Shown here one piece after another: positions 23,506 through 33,479 of a DNA stretch of 64,000 nt. The stretch comes from Paraspadella gotoi. Its lineage: Eukaryota; Chaetognatha. The notes beneath the pieces are model-generated. The model worked only from the letters and a program-made list of their open reading frames with translations. It was not told where the DNA came from and searched no databases. The translations under genes and the position numbers were made by a program. The stretch spans positions 169,437 to 233,436 of the forward strand of contig CM119268.1 in NCBI GenBank assembly GCA_051294375.1. The letters run 5' to 3'. Numbering within the stretch: the stretch's first letter is position 1; every line of letters starts with the position of its first letter.

Positions 23506-24409
23506 TTCTGGCCACTCAGCTAAAGAAATTGTATTTTATTTAAATTTATATTATGTATTATTTATCTAATTCTATAATATTACTACATTCTTACAATAAT
23601 ATAGCTTTATTCAATTTATTATGTTCATCTTACCTCTGTCTTTTCGTTTTTTTATCTTCTCTCTTCAGCTTGCCTTTCTTCTTCTTGCCTGCTTTTCTAT
23701 TTATCAAGTCGACGCGCGTGGTGAAAAAGGCGAGTTATACCTCATCTAAGAATTTATTCTTCTTCGTCATCTCTCTCTCGTATTCTCTCTGTTTCATACT
23801 CTCCTGTCTCTCTATTTTCTCTCTTGATCCTGGTTTGCCTATGTCTGTCTCTCTGGGCTCCTGGTGTTGCATTATTTTGAGGAAATTCGAGAAGAAGCAG
23901 CAGAAGAGGGGCATTAAGAGGAGAGAAGAGAGAGAGAGAGAGAGTGAGAGAGAGGAGAGAAGAAGGAGAGAGAAGAGGAGAGGAGAGAGGATGAAATTTT
24001 GGTTCAAGATGGCGGACAAGAAAAATTAAAAGTTAAAAAAAATACGTTTTCGGCACTTTCGTTATTATAGATTAAAAGTCTCGAACTCTTTTTTATCGGT
24101 TAGATAAAAAGTAAGATTAAAGTTATAAAATATTAGAAAAATAAAATATTAACACAGATTATATTGTTAAGAAAATTTCTTTATGAAGTATTAAGATTAA
24201 GTTTGACAAAGGTAAAAACATGTGTGTAAAATTATAGGGAAAAAAAAGATTTCTCTTCAAAGATTTGATCGAAAACATAATTTTTTTTCTCAGAACTTGT
24301 GGGTTTTTTTTTTATTCATAAGTGTTCATCCTACAAATGAATCGAAAAATGAATGATCAGATAAATCAATCATTGAATTGTTTCTGTTTTTCGTCTCGCG
24401 GAGTTCTAA

Positions 24410-25190
24410 AGTTCAGCCATTCCAACTCTATGGGCATTCCGCTATTGAGGGCATGTCCAGACTGTCGGCATGTTCATCTCTTGGTGGATTCAGAACTTTC
24501 GTGTATCGCATCTTGGTGCATTCCAACTTTCGGCTTCAGCTTCTATGTGGCATCGCAGTTCGGCATTCCAGCTTTGGTGGCTTATTCAATACTTCTTCGT
24601 TTACACTCTTGGTGGCATTCAACTTCTTCGGCATTTCAGCTCTTGGTGGCATTCCATCATTCGGCATTCCAGCCTTGTGGAATTGCAAATCTTATTTCCT
24701 ACTCTTGGTTGGATCTCATTTCGGCTTCAGCTCTTGGCGGCATTTCAGACTTTCGTGTATTCACCTATGAGGGCATTCCAGACTTCTGGCATTCAGTCTT
24801 GGTGGAATTCAATCTTCGGCCTCTCAGCTCTTGGTGGCTTCCAACTCTTTGGCATTCCAGTCTTGGGTGGCTTCTATACTCTCGGATTCATCAGACTCTG
24901 GTGATTCCAGCGCTTGGATCACAGCTCTTGGTGGCATTCACCATACTCTTCGGCATTCTAGCTTATGGGTGGCATGTCACTCTGGGCATTTATGCTACTT
25001 GTGATTCCAGGTTTCGACATTCCGCTCTTTTGTGTGGTATTCCATCTCTTGAGACATTTCCACTTCGGCATTCAGCTTTGGTGGATTCCAGTGCTATTCG
25101 TATATCAGTCATGGTGGATTCAGCGCTTGCATTCAGTCGCTAGGTGCAATTTCAGCGCTTAGGCATTCAGCTTCTCCCGACATTCTTTAC
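24410..25190. repeat. about 33-bp minisatellite
   Basis: The unit is close to GGCATTCCAGCTCTTGGTGG followed by CATTCCAACTTTC, repeated about 22 times with heavy indel variation. A 33 bp unit would give an 11-residue repeat (GIPALGGIPxF-like), and a 273-codon plus frame exists. The frame is not conserved between units, however, so I read this as satellite DNA. Confidence 0.85.
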
Positions 25191-25199
25191 CAAGATTTT

Positions 25200-25690
25200 A
25201 AAAATTTTCTCAGAATTATAAGCTTAATAGTAATGTGATATTAATATTTTTTGTCGTTTCTTTAATCTAGATTAACTATTTTAAATTTACAATGGAATTT
25301 CAAATTGAATTTGCTCAGCGTCCATATTTGCTTCGCATTTGCTTGGACCATGAAAGTTCACAAACATTAGACCATAATAGTGTTACGGAATCATCGGCCT
25401 CGCGTGGAGACAAAAAGTAATTGTGATCTTCCTTTTCTGTTTATTGTTTTTCTGTCACGTTTTATGTCACGTTACTGTACAAGTGATGATCTGAGTAGGA
25501 TAAAGAACATTTGTTTATTCTTGTTTTTCTGTAGATAATTATGCGCGGTAATTGAATAAGTTTGTACGAATACTTCCCGATGTAATATAGACAATTGTAT
25601 AATTACTGTTCCCTCCTATTTCTTTTCTGAGAAAAGGAAAATACCAAACAAAAAGAATTTTTACTAGAAAAACAAAAGGCAAAAAAAAAT
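25200..25690. other. AT-rich DNA, no gene recognised
   Basis: No motif or repeat of note. Confidence 0.5.
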
Positions 25691-25808
25691 TATGAAAAAT
25701 ACCATAAAACTTGAAAAACTGCGGTTTCCATCTCCCTTTTGCCGTTTTTTAACTGTTTTCGTCTTCCTCACAGCAGTTTTTCCCACCGTAGCTTCCATTT
25801 TTGCTTCT

Positions 25809-25983
25809 CGTCTCTCTCTCTCTCTCTCTCTCTCTCTATACTGCTCTCTCTCTCCTTCTCTTCTTGTCTCTGTCTCTCTCTCTCTCGTCTCTTTTTTTTT
25901 TCACTCTCTCTTCGGCTTTTCGCCTTTATCTTCCTCGAGACGGATGAGATTCAGGTAATGTTGTCTCTCCTCCCCGAGATATA

Positions 25984-26036
<53 letters not shown>

Positions 26037-26063
26037 TCTTCTCTCTCTCTCTCTCTTCTCTTT
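25809..26063. repeat. (CT)n tracts
   Basis: Two blocks of CT dinucleotides (25809-25890 and 25986-26063), separated by a short sequence containing a possible 15-nt microexon. Confidence 0.93.
25940..25954 (+). CDS. possible 15-nt microexon
   Basis: A long pyrimidine tract ends in CTCGAG, followed by ACGGATGAGATTCAG and then GTAATG. This has the form acceptor-exon-donor and would encode TDEIQ in phase 0. It lies 138 bp before the possible terminal exon at 26093. Very short exons between perfect sites also arise by chance in CT-rich DNA. Confidence 0.15.
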
Positions 26064-26092
26064 TTATCTCATGTTAACAAGGAGCCGATAAG

Positions 26093-26217
26093 CGAGCATT
26101 ACTGCCTTCCGCAAAGAGAAAGACCAGTTAAAGAGAGAAGGTTTCGCAGCCCAAGCTGAATTGGACTCCGTTCCGGTTGCTCGCAAATTACGAAGAAAGA
26201 CCAAATTAAAGAGTTAA
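26093..26217 (+). CDS. possible terminal exon, family unknown
   Basis: Downstream of the (CT)n tract, the frame starting after ATAAG (26092) reads AFRKEKDQLKREGFAAQAEL and ends RKLRRKTKLKS, then TAA at 26215-26217. The composition (Lys, Arg, Glu, Ala) is that of a real basic C-terminus, not of simple repeat, while downstream DNA at once becomes A-rich. No other exon of the gene is certain, and I do not recognise the protein. Confidence 0.3.
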
Positions 26218-27085
26218 ACAAAAAGAAATTAAAAGCATTAAACCAAATAAAAAAAGAAAAAAAAAAAAAATTAATTCTGAGATTGGAGTATCTTTCTTTT
26301 CTTTGTGTTATAGACGATTTACAAAGAATTTTATGTCGGTGTTTGTTTACAACGATTATTTGATATTTATAAAAATGAACTAAAAGCGTTGTAAACAAAC
26401 GTCGAATAAAAATTGCTTTGTAAAAGATCAAACCAACAATTAAAGATTAAAACCAGAGATTAAAAATCTGACTGAAATCACCGATTAAAACGCAAAGATT
26501 AAAAATGATCTAATGATGTCATGCCATATTAAAAAATCTAAAATACTAAAACAGAGATTAAAGAATAACACGATTAAACCCAATAAAAAAAGATAACAAT
26601 GATTTGCAATCTTTTACCCTCTATCGACTGAGTTAGCTACATGACGGGTTAATTGAAGTCATCTTTCATTTCAACTCGATTTAATTTGATTAAAAATGAC
26701 TGATCACACCAGAAGATTTCTTCCGACGCAGTGCATTATCTTGGACAACCGACAATGACAACGCATAAGCGACGCATACAATCCTACATGCAATCCCCCT
26801 CCCCCGCTCCCTCCCCCCCCGCCCACAACGATATTACCAGCACACACGAACAACAACGATTTTGCCGGACGCACAACATAGAGATTATCTGCCTCGAACA
26901 TACGACGGAACTAAGTTGCCGACGTCAATCAGAGTCTTGCCCGAACTCAACGACGAATCCTTGCCGACGCAAACGACAATTTCGTCGACGTAATCCCGGA
27001 AATTTTTCTCTTCCTTTCTTCGGGGATTTGAGTCGTTCAATGAATTTGCAAAATTTATCAGTGCGACGTTCGACTACTTAATGTT
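26218..27085. other. AT-rich then CGACG-rich DNA, no gene recognised
   Basis: 26450-26600 contains repeated GATTAAA words. 26740-27060 is rich in GACAACGAC and CCGACG words, and gives a 116-codon plus frame (26731-27081) with no motif. Confidence 0.4.
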
Positions 27086-27530
27086 TCTTTGAGTTTTTTT
27101 CTTTTATTTACTTGTTCCTTTTTCTCTTATGTCTCATTGGTATACTGTTCCTTCTTATGTTCTTATTGTTTTTTTTTTTCCTTTTTATTTGGTTTTGTTC
27201 TTCTCCATTGTTTTTTTCTTTATGTTATTTTTTTTTTTTTCCCTTTTTTAATTAATTTGTTTTTTTTCCGCGACTTCTTTCTGCATTGCGTTCTTTCCGC
27301 TAGTTGTTTTCCTTTATTCTCTTCGTTCTTTGTTCTTTTCGTCTTCTCATTCGCATATCGGCCATTACGTTCTTTTATTCATTCTTTTTCTATTCTTCTG
27401 TTTCCTTCCTTTTTCCTGTTGTCTTATTTTTTCTGTTCATCGTTCTCTTATGTCCTATAATTTTTACTCGTTTTTTTCTAGCTTTTCCGTTCTGCGTTTT
27501 TCATCTTGGTCTTTTTATTTCTCCAACTTG
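27086..27530. repeat. T-rich polypyrimidine region
   Basis: About 445 bp dominated by T and C. The overlapping Phe/Leu/Ser frames are artefacts. Confidence 0.8.
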
Positions 27531-27610
27531 AAATAACTCACTCATCATCGACATGATGTACACGAGAGTTGTCCAGCTAACATGACATCCTTAAATCAGA
27601 CGGTTATTCA

Positions 27611-28088
27611 TTGCTCATGTTTTCAGCCCATGATCTTTTCGCCCATGCTTTCCTTTGCAACAATCGTCGGTCCTCATGTCACGTTCGCCAGTGTCATATC
27701 TATGATCATCTTGAAGGAGATTCGAAGCCTAGTCTTCTGAAGGTCATGCCAAAGCAAGGGGCAGGATACAGCAATGGGAATCAAGGTATCAGTAATAGGG
27801 GGAAGGGAAAAAGAAAGGCGTTTTCGGACCCGAAGACCGAGTTGAGTTTGTTGTGTAAGCCGATCTCAACCCTGATCCGTGACGTGCGGATTGAGGGACG
27901 GAGGAGGCTCACCTGCTCTCTGAACAGTTCAGCATTATGCACCTTGTGCGTTCTCACCTCTGGCTTTCTTTTGTCCAGTCCCTCTTCCTACCTTGCTCAT
28001 CTCTCATTCCCGTGTCTCTCTCTGCCTCTTTCTCACCTCTCCTCTCAGCTCAACAGCTTGTCCTCCTCCTCCCCTCTTCATCTCTCAG
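27611..28088 (+). other. open region upstream of sulfotransferase exon at 28089
   Basis: The plus frame 27611-28312 is open through this stretch and into the next exon. 27700-27900 reads GDSKPSLLKVMPKQGAGYSN with normal composition, but it has no sulfotransferase similarity. The last 150 bp is the pyrimidine tract of a splice acceptor (TCTCTCAG at 28088) and resembles the corresponding intron of copy 2 (about 35990-36110, reverse complement). The open frame is thus probably accidental, or a relic within the intron. Confidence 0.35.
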
Positions 28089-28296
28089 GCTCTGACGAGC
28101 TCCTCTCGCGAATTTGGCGCTCGCATCAGCTGCATCCGCAGCAGAAGATGTTTCGCTTCCTCGAATATCAGCGCAGCCCGCAGCAGCATTTTGATTCTAT
28201 CGACGAATCGCCGCGGGTCATTTTGACGCATCTGCCGCTCAAGCTGCTGCCTGAAGGAGTGCTGCAGGGAAAGTGTAGAGTCATCAGGATATCAAG
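28089..28296 (+). CDS. sulfotransferase copy 1, second recognised exon
   Basis: The acceptor is TCTCTCAG and the donor is AAG|GTTAAT. The exon begins with GC of a split codon and reads SDELLSRIWRSHQLHPQQKM, ..., DESPRVILTHLPLKLLPEGV, ..., KCRVIRIS, then AG of a split Arg codon. The block P-R-x-I-x-T-H-L-P-x-x-L-L-P, then K-x-I-x-x-x-R, is diagnostic of cytosolic sulfotransferases (PF00685). These enzymes move sulfate from PAPS to phenols, steroids or amines. The frame is intact. The end phase fits the exon at 28603 exactly, restoring R-N-P-K-D across the intron. Confidence 0.85.
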
Positions 28297-28443
28297 GTTA
28301 ATAAAGAATTGATTGATCAATTTATTAATTGATTGATTGATTGATAGATTGATTGAGTTTTGATCGATGTATGGAATGTTTTCTTTTTAAACAATTTGAT
28401 TTGATATTTATTTGTTTTAGTTGACTGGACTATTTAAATGTTT

Positions 28444-28445
28444 TG

Positions 28446-28476
<31 letters not shown>

Positions 28477-28598
28477 NNNNNNNNNNNNNNNNNNNNNNNN
28501 NNNNNNNNNNNNNNNNNNNNNNNNNNNNNNNNNNNNNNNNNNNNNNNNNNNNNNNNNNNNNNNNNNNNNNNNNNNNNNNNNNNNNNNNNNNNNNNNNN
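28444..28598. other. (CT)n and assembly gap within intron
   Basis: A CT repeat (28449-28476) runs into 122 N (28477-28598). The 3' splice site of the next exon follows directly, as CCAG at 28599-28602. Confidence 0.95.
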
Positions 28599-28602
28599 CC
28601 AG

Positions 28603-28770
28603 AAACCCTAAGGACATGTTAGTCTCTCATTTCCACCATTCCACAAACCTTAAATTCCATTTCTACTCGGATTCCTTCGCTAACTTTCTCCGTCTTCATC
28701 TTGAGTCACCAGATGACGCAGAATACGGAAACTATTTTCGTTTTGAAAGAGAATACATTGAAGAATTAAG
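28603..28770 (+). CDS. sulfotransferase copy 1, third recognised exon
   Basis: The exon starts after CCAG and ends at AAG|GTGAGC, a strong donor. It reads (R)NPKDMLVSHFHHSTN, then SDSFANFLRLHLESPDDAEY, and ends EREYIEEL. The R-N-P-K-D-x-x-V-S-x-x-H motif is the 3'-phosphate-binding signature of the PAPS site in sulfotransferases. The following acidic region corresponds to the variable substrate-side loop. The frame is intact over 55 codons, and both split codons agree with the neighbouring exons. Confidence 0.87.
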
Positions 28771-29204
28771 GTGAGCTGGAACGATGAGCTTTTTATCAAT
28801 GTTTGTAATGTTTTACTAGTGGTCCAAAGCTCCTTACATCCAATTGAAACAGTTTTATATTATTATGCCACTTAATAATAAATAAAGAGACTGTGAGAGA
28901 GTCTTGATTGAAAGCTTGCAGGAGGAGGCAAGATGGTTGTTAAAATGCTTGTATTAATTGCATAATGATAATCAAAAGGGTTTAAAGCATAAATTGACCA
29001 TTAGTTCTCTTCTTTAAACAACTACTTGGCCTACAAATATATCAATTATAAATTTTAATACAATTTTTCTACTATTTCTCTCTCATTTTATTAATGCCCA
29101 TTTGTTTCCCATTTTTCTTCCATTCTGACCTTTTTTCCTTTTATCTCTCTCTCTTTTTATCCCTCTTTCCTTTCTCTCCTCCCTCCCTTTCCTTCCCCAA
29201 CCAG

Positions 29205-29322
29205 TGGCTCCCCGAATGTCATTCACGTCACCTTTGAAAATCTTCGTCTCAACGGATCGAAGACAATGAAGTTAATCGGAGAATTTTTGAATCTCGATAG
29301 AAATGAAGATTTTTATCGTCAG
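29205..29322 (+). CDS. sulfotransferase copy 1, fourth recognised exon
   Basis: A clear pyrimidine tract ends in AACCAG. With AG carried over, the exon reads (S)GSPNVIHVTFENLRLNG, then KTMKLIGEFLNLDRNEDFYR and Q. This matches the family segment V-x-x-x-x-Y-E-D-L followed by I-x-x-I-x-x-F-L. The 3' end is taken at CAG|GTCAAC, a weak donor. A 25-N gap begins 14 bp later (29337), so the true boundary may be hidden. Confidence 0.82.
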
Positions 29323-29361
29323 GTCAACATTCTCTCNNNNNNNNNNNNNNNNNNNNNNNNN

Positions 29362-29450
29362 TTCTCTTCTCTTTCTCTCATCTGCTACTGCTCTCTTCTC
29401 TCTCTCTCTCTCTCTCATCTCTCTATCTTTCTCTCTCTCTCTCTCTGTCT
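29362..29450. repeat. (CT)n tract in last intron
   Basis: CT-rich repeat between the 25-N gap and the last sulfotransferase exon. Confidence 0.85.
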
Positions 29451-29492
29451 CTTCTCTTCTTCACTTTTTCTTTTATTCTTTCTTCCCCCCAG

Positions 29493-29825
29493 GTGGCGGG
29501 ACGCTACATATTCGCTCGAGTCTAAATGGCGCCAACATCAAAATGGTCTAAATTTTTCCAAACAAAGGGAACATCTTGCGCCGGGAGGAAGTTCGTAAGG
29601 CAGATTGGGCGGAAAACACTCTTACCGGGTTGGAGATGAATGGCAGAAGAGGGACCAGAAAAGGATAGAGGGGGAGTGGGGGCGGCAGAAGTATGGAGAC
29701 GCATGTTTTGAAAACACTTTACCGTTGAGATGAATGAGAGAGTGGACGAAAAGATAGAGAGGGAGTGGGGCGGGACAGAGTTGGAGACCATGTTTTATTA
29801 TGGAGAGAAAGAGAAGAGAGAGTGA
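29493..29825 (+). CDS. sulfotransferase copy 1, last exon (frame-disrupted)
   Basis: The acceptor is CTTCCCCCCAG. In the frame starting GGC at 29528 it reads GANIKMV, a TAA (29549-29551), then FPNKGNILRREEVRKADWAE and NTLTGLEMN. This corresponds to the C-terminal family motif F-x-R-K-G-x-x-G-D-W-K-x-x-[FL]-T. About 95 bp is then repeated almost exactly. The second repeat reads NERVDEKIEREWGGTELETM and FYY and ends at TGA 29823-29825. One stop and at least two frameshifts would have to be sequencing errors for the gene to work; otherwise copy 1 is also a pseudogene. Confidence 0.6.
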
Positions 29826-29826
29826 G

Positions 29827-29867
<41 letters not shown>

Positions 29868-29900
29868 TGAGGAGAGAGAGAGAGAAAGAGAGAGAGAGAA
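29803..29900. repeat. (GA)n tract
   Basis: GA repeats begin within the last codons of the sulfotransferase exon and run on. Frames on both strands here are artefacts. Confidence 0.9.
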
Positions 29901-31660
29901 AAATTTATATGTATATTTGTTTATATATAGGATTTTTGGACATTTACAAATATACATAGATAAGCCGGGTTTTATCAACTTTGATACAGTTTATTTTTAC
30001 AGTGTTTGTATATGATGGTAAAATATTTTTAATATTAAAACCAGAAGTTAAAAATTGTAATGTTACCCACAAAAAAAAAGTAGAAAATTTATTGTGTACG
30101 AGGGTATATTTTTTTTCATTTATTTATTTGGACGAGACAATTTGATATATAATAAACAAGTTGTTTGAAAATTTGAGCATTTACCTCTTGATTTATAAAA
30201 AAAAATAATATTTTTGATTGTATTAAATTTTCAGTTATCATGGGTGATTTGGTTCATTTAGCCCTTCAAATAATCAATATATTTGGGTACTTTACGTTTG
30301 TTTTCGTTAGGTACAAGTCTATTTGCCGCTGATCAAATTGCTCTTTTCTCCGATCTGTTTAAATATCGGAGATAATTTCCCGCTTGGACTATTTGTCGAC
30401 CCTCTTTTGAACGCCAAATTGAAGTTGAAAAAGTAGGATAATTCGAAATATCTGTTGCATCAAAACGACAACCTTTAACCTTAACCTTTAACGCATGGCA
30501 TTTCTTTTGATCAAAGATGATTCTCATTAACGTCAAGACGTCGATAAAGAACTCATGAGTCTCTACCTGCAAGGTGGTCCGAGCTTCTGCGATTCATTGT
30601 CAAGATTCGTCATCTTCGTCATTGCACGGACATTGTGTCTTGAATTCTTTGAAACATTTAGGGGTTCGCGCTATGTCTCTTCGTCATTTGATCCCCACCG
30701 TTACTTCATAAATTAATAGTTATATTAAACGATAAAGTAATGAGTTCCATTCATGCGGAATGTCTAAGAATTTGAAGTTTATTCAGCTTTGATTCCTGAA
30801 GATATTATTGATAACTTTTCTTTAACTTTATTCTTTATTTTCCAGGTTTCATGTCTAATACCCAAAAAACTTTCAATCATGCCGCTTCGACGTCGGTTGC
30901 TCTTTCGTATCGCATCGAGTCATAGAAGATTTCCTCCGAGTGGCATATATTTGATTCTTATATGGTCTCAGGAGACAGTTGCCGCCAAGACGTGGGAATG
31001 TTACTTTTAAGAATATTTAAACATATTTCTGGCATACAAATTCAAGCATGGTTAGTTTTTAGAGCCCCGAAAGGCCTTTTGACGATTAGAAGGAAGTTTT
31101 ATTTTTAATGAATTCATCGCCCGGTGGGGGCGATTGATTCAGAGGTGCGTGAGTGGAATGTGCAGCGAGAGATGGTGAAGTTGGGTGCACATGTGATAGG
31201 AGGTGAAGAAAGAGGGATTGGGATGCGGAGTAATGTTATTTTATTAATTTAGTATTGATGATTATAGTTTTTGATAATTGCATAGATATTGGATTAGGAT
31301 TTTAATTTTGAATTAGATAGTTAGTAAATGGTTACTTTGTAGATTTTTTATTCGGTTTTAGTCGATGGTATTATTGTTTGGTTTATTAGAAATAGTTTCA
31401 TTAGATTATGATTTTTTTAAATTTGAAAATATTAGTCAAATTAAGAAATATATTGAGCTATTGTAAAAAGGTCGTGTGTCCAAAATGGCTTTTTTCAATT
31501 AAATATCAAGATATGTTTAGAAAATACTTTAGGTTATGCAAGAAAATCAAGTTTTTTCAGTATCCACATCCGGTAAATACTTTTTGAGTATGGCTTTTGT
31601 TATTACACCGATTTTGAAGGTGGAGACAAACCATCTTTGAGGTGTAAGGATAGAACAAAG
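29901..31660. other. AT-rich spacer between the two sulfotransferase copies
   Basis: A minus frame at 30333-30590 reads THEFFIDVLTLMRIIFDQKK and has normal composition, but no motif. 31060-31215 is locally GC-richer. No gene is called. Confidence 0.4.
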
Positions 31661-31676
31661 AAACAACCAGTTATCA

Positions 31677-31866
31677 GATGTCAGCCTTTAAAATGCATGA
31701 ATTAATATTTGAGCCTGAAATTGTGAGGAATGCACTCAATATGTACAGTAAGATTGTGCTAAAACTCGGCCGGTAATTTAAAGTCATTGGGGAAAAAGAA
31801 AATAACACTGTGTTCGTTAAAAAAGATTTGAAGAAATATTTTAATAGCATTTTAAAAATAATCATT
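31677..31866 (+). pseudogene. short decayed coding stretch, family unknown
   Basis: Reads MSAFKMHELIFEPEIVRNAL then NMYSKIVLKLGR, a TAA, and in the same frame FKVIGEKENNTVFVKKDLKK and YFNSILKIII before a second stop. The composition is protein-like, with one internal stop. I do not recognise the family. Confidence 0.3.
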
Positions 31867-31869
31867 TAA

Positions 31870-33240
31870 GGGGACCCAGTGATAAAAATGATATCATAAG
31901 CTTAAGGGTCTATCATCAAAGGAATTTGAATGGTGATAGTCATTAATTTTTCTTTGCACGGAAAGTGGCAAAAAAATTGTTATCTCTTATTGTAGCGGAA
32001 ACAAAAATTTAATAATTATGAAAAAAACATTGATGTTGACCCTACCTAATATATCTATAATCCGTTATTTTATTGTTTTGCATTAAGAAAGTATTTTTTA
32101 CTAAATTCAAATTTTTTATTTTTTACTGTACAAGCTACAAATTTTAGGTTTAAGTCTCATGAACAAAGGGCTTTACAAGACTAATATTTTTTTATTTTTT
32201 TATATTTAGTTAAAAGCAGACAAATCAAACCTAAATTCTATTCTTTACAGAAACAAAACTGGAATAATTATTAATTAATATTCATATTCATCCTTTAAAA
32301 TCTATTATTAAACTATATTGATTCTTAATTATAAATATTAAAAATTTAGCAAATTACAAGAATCTTTTCTCCTTTTTTTATATTATATAATTACTTCAAA
32401 GAGTTTTATTTTCATTCAATTACAGAATCATTTTAAAAGAAAGTTTAAATAAAATCAGTCGATACCTTAAATTTTGATTCATTCCTAGTTTTTTTTCTTA
32501 TAAATTTTTGTAATAAAAGCTGAAAATCTTTTTAAAATTAGATCTTACCTTTTTTTGGAAAAAAAAAATTTTAAACTTGAAAAGAATTTTTCTTCTTACC
32601 GATTTCCTTAAAGAAAATTAGCTCGCTGATTTTATCGAATTTTTTTAACTACTTTCCCAAATGATTATAGAAGAAAAATTATATGAACAGACACGCTTAA
32701 GTTAAGGGTCAAACGTTATGTTTCAGCTTTTTACCCCCCCTGTTCACGGCGTTGGCGCCCCTTAAAAAGAGACTATATGTCATATTTGAAATGGATTGCA
32801 GTCAGAATTAATTCAAAATACAGACTTGTGTTTATTTAGTGACTGGTAACCAGAATCAATGTGATCATATTATATCAAATTGGTGTGCTCCAAGTCTGGA
32901 CCTGAGAATTAGGTGATGATATTAACTATGGAAGAAATATAGGTCACCAATATCGTGAAATAATTAAATAAACGCCCGACTACAGGTTAACAGAAATCGA
33001 AATATTTATCTACGCTGTTTCATGTTCAGTGAGATTGGAGCCCATTGAACATTGGAGTAAAAAAACAAAGAAGTTTAACCATAAAAGACCACAAGTTTTT
33101 AATATCTCGGGTATTAAATAATTCCCAAAATTACTCAACTAACTGTAACACTCATAAACTCATATCACACATGGTCTTAAATGTTATAATCGTGTGTAGA
33201 TCAGAAAGCTATGGATTAATCGGAACTAATGCTATAAATC
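31870..33240. other. AT-rich DNA, no gene recognised
   Basis: No coding stretch or repeat that I can support. Confidence 0.5.
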
Positions 33241-33479
33241 CTGAGTGTATATAATTACAATGTCGACAAAGGCAACTCCCGACGAGTATAACTTCAAACA
33301 GACTGATCCTCATCGGAGTCTAGGGATGTATCATCATCAATGTCTACCGCAAAGTCGTCCCGGATCTCTCTCTGGCGTCCCTCTCCCTTCTCTGCTTCTT
33401 CTAGCTTCTGCTGTGATCTCGCTTCCTCCTCTTTACCTCACTCGTTGCTCTTAAGCTCTCTTCTCTCTCCATAAGGCCA

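Noticed and set aside
23014-23569. Phe/Leu/Ser-rich ORFs of 128-169 codons
   Set aside because: Polypyrimidine composition; all plus frames are open.
24322-25143. 273-codon plus-strand ORF
   Set aside because: It lies in an indel-rich 33 bp minisatellite. The three frames give unrelated peptides and none is preserved.
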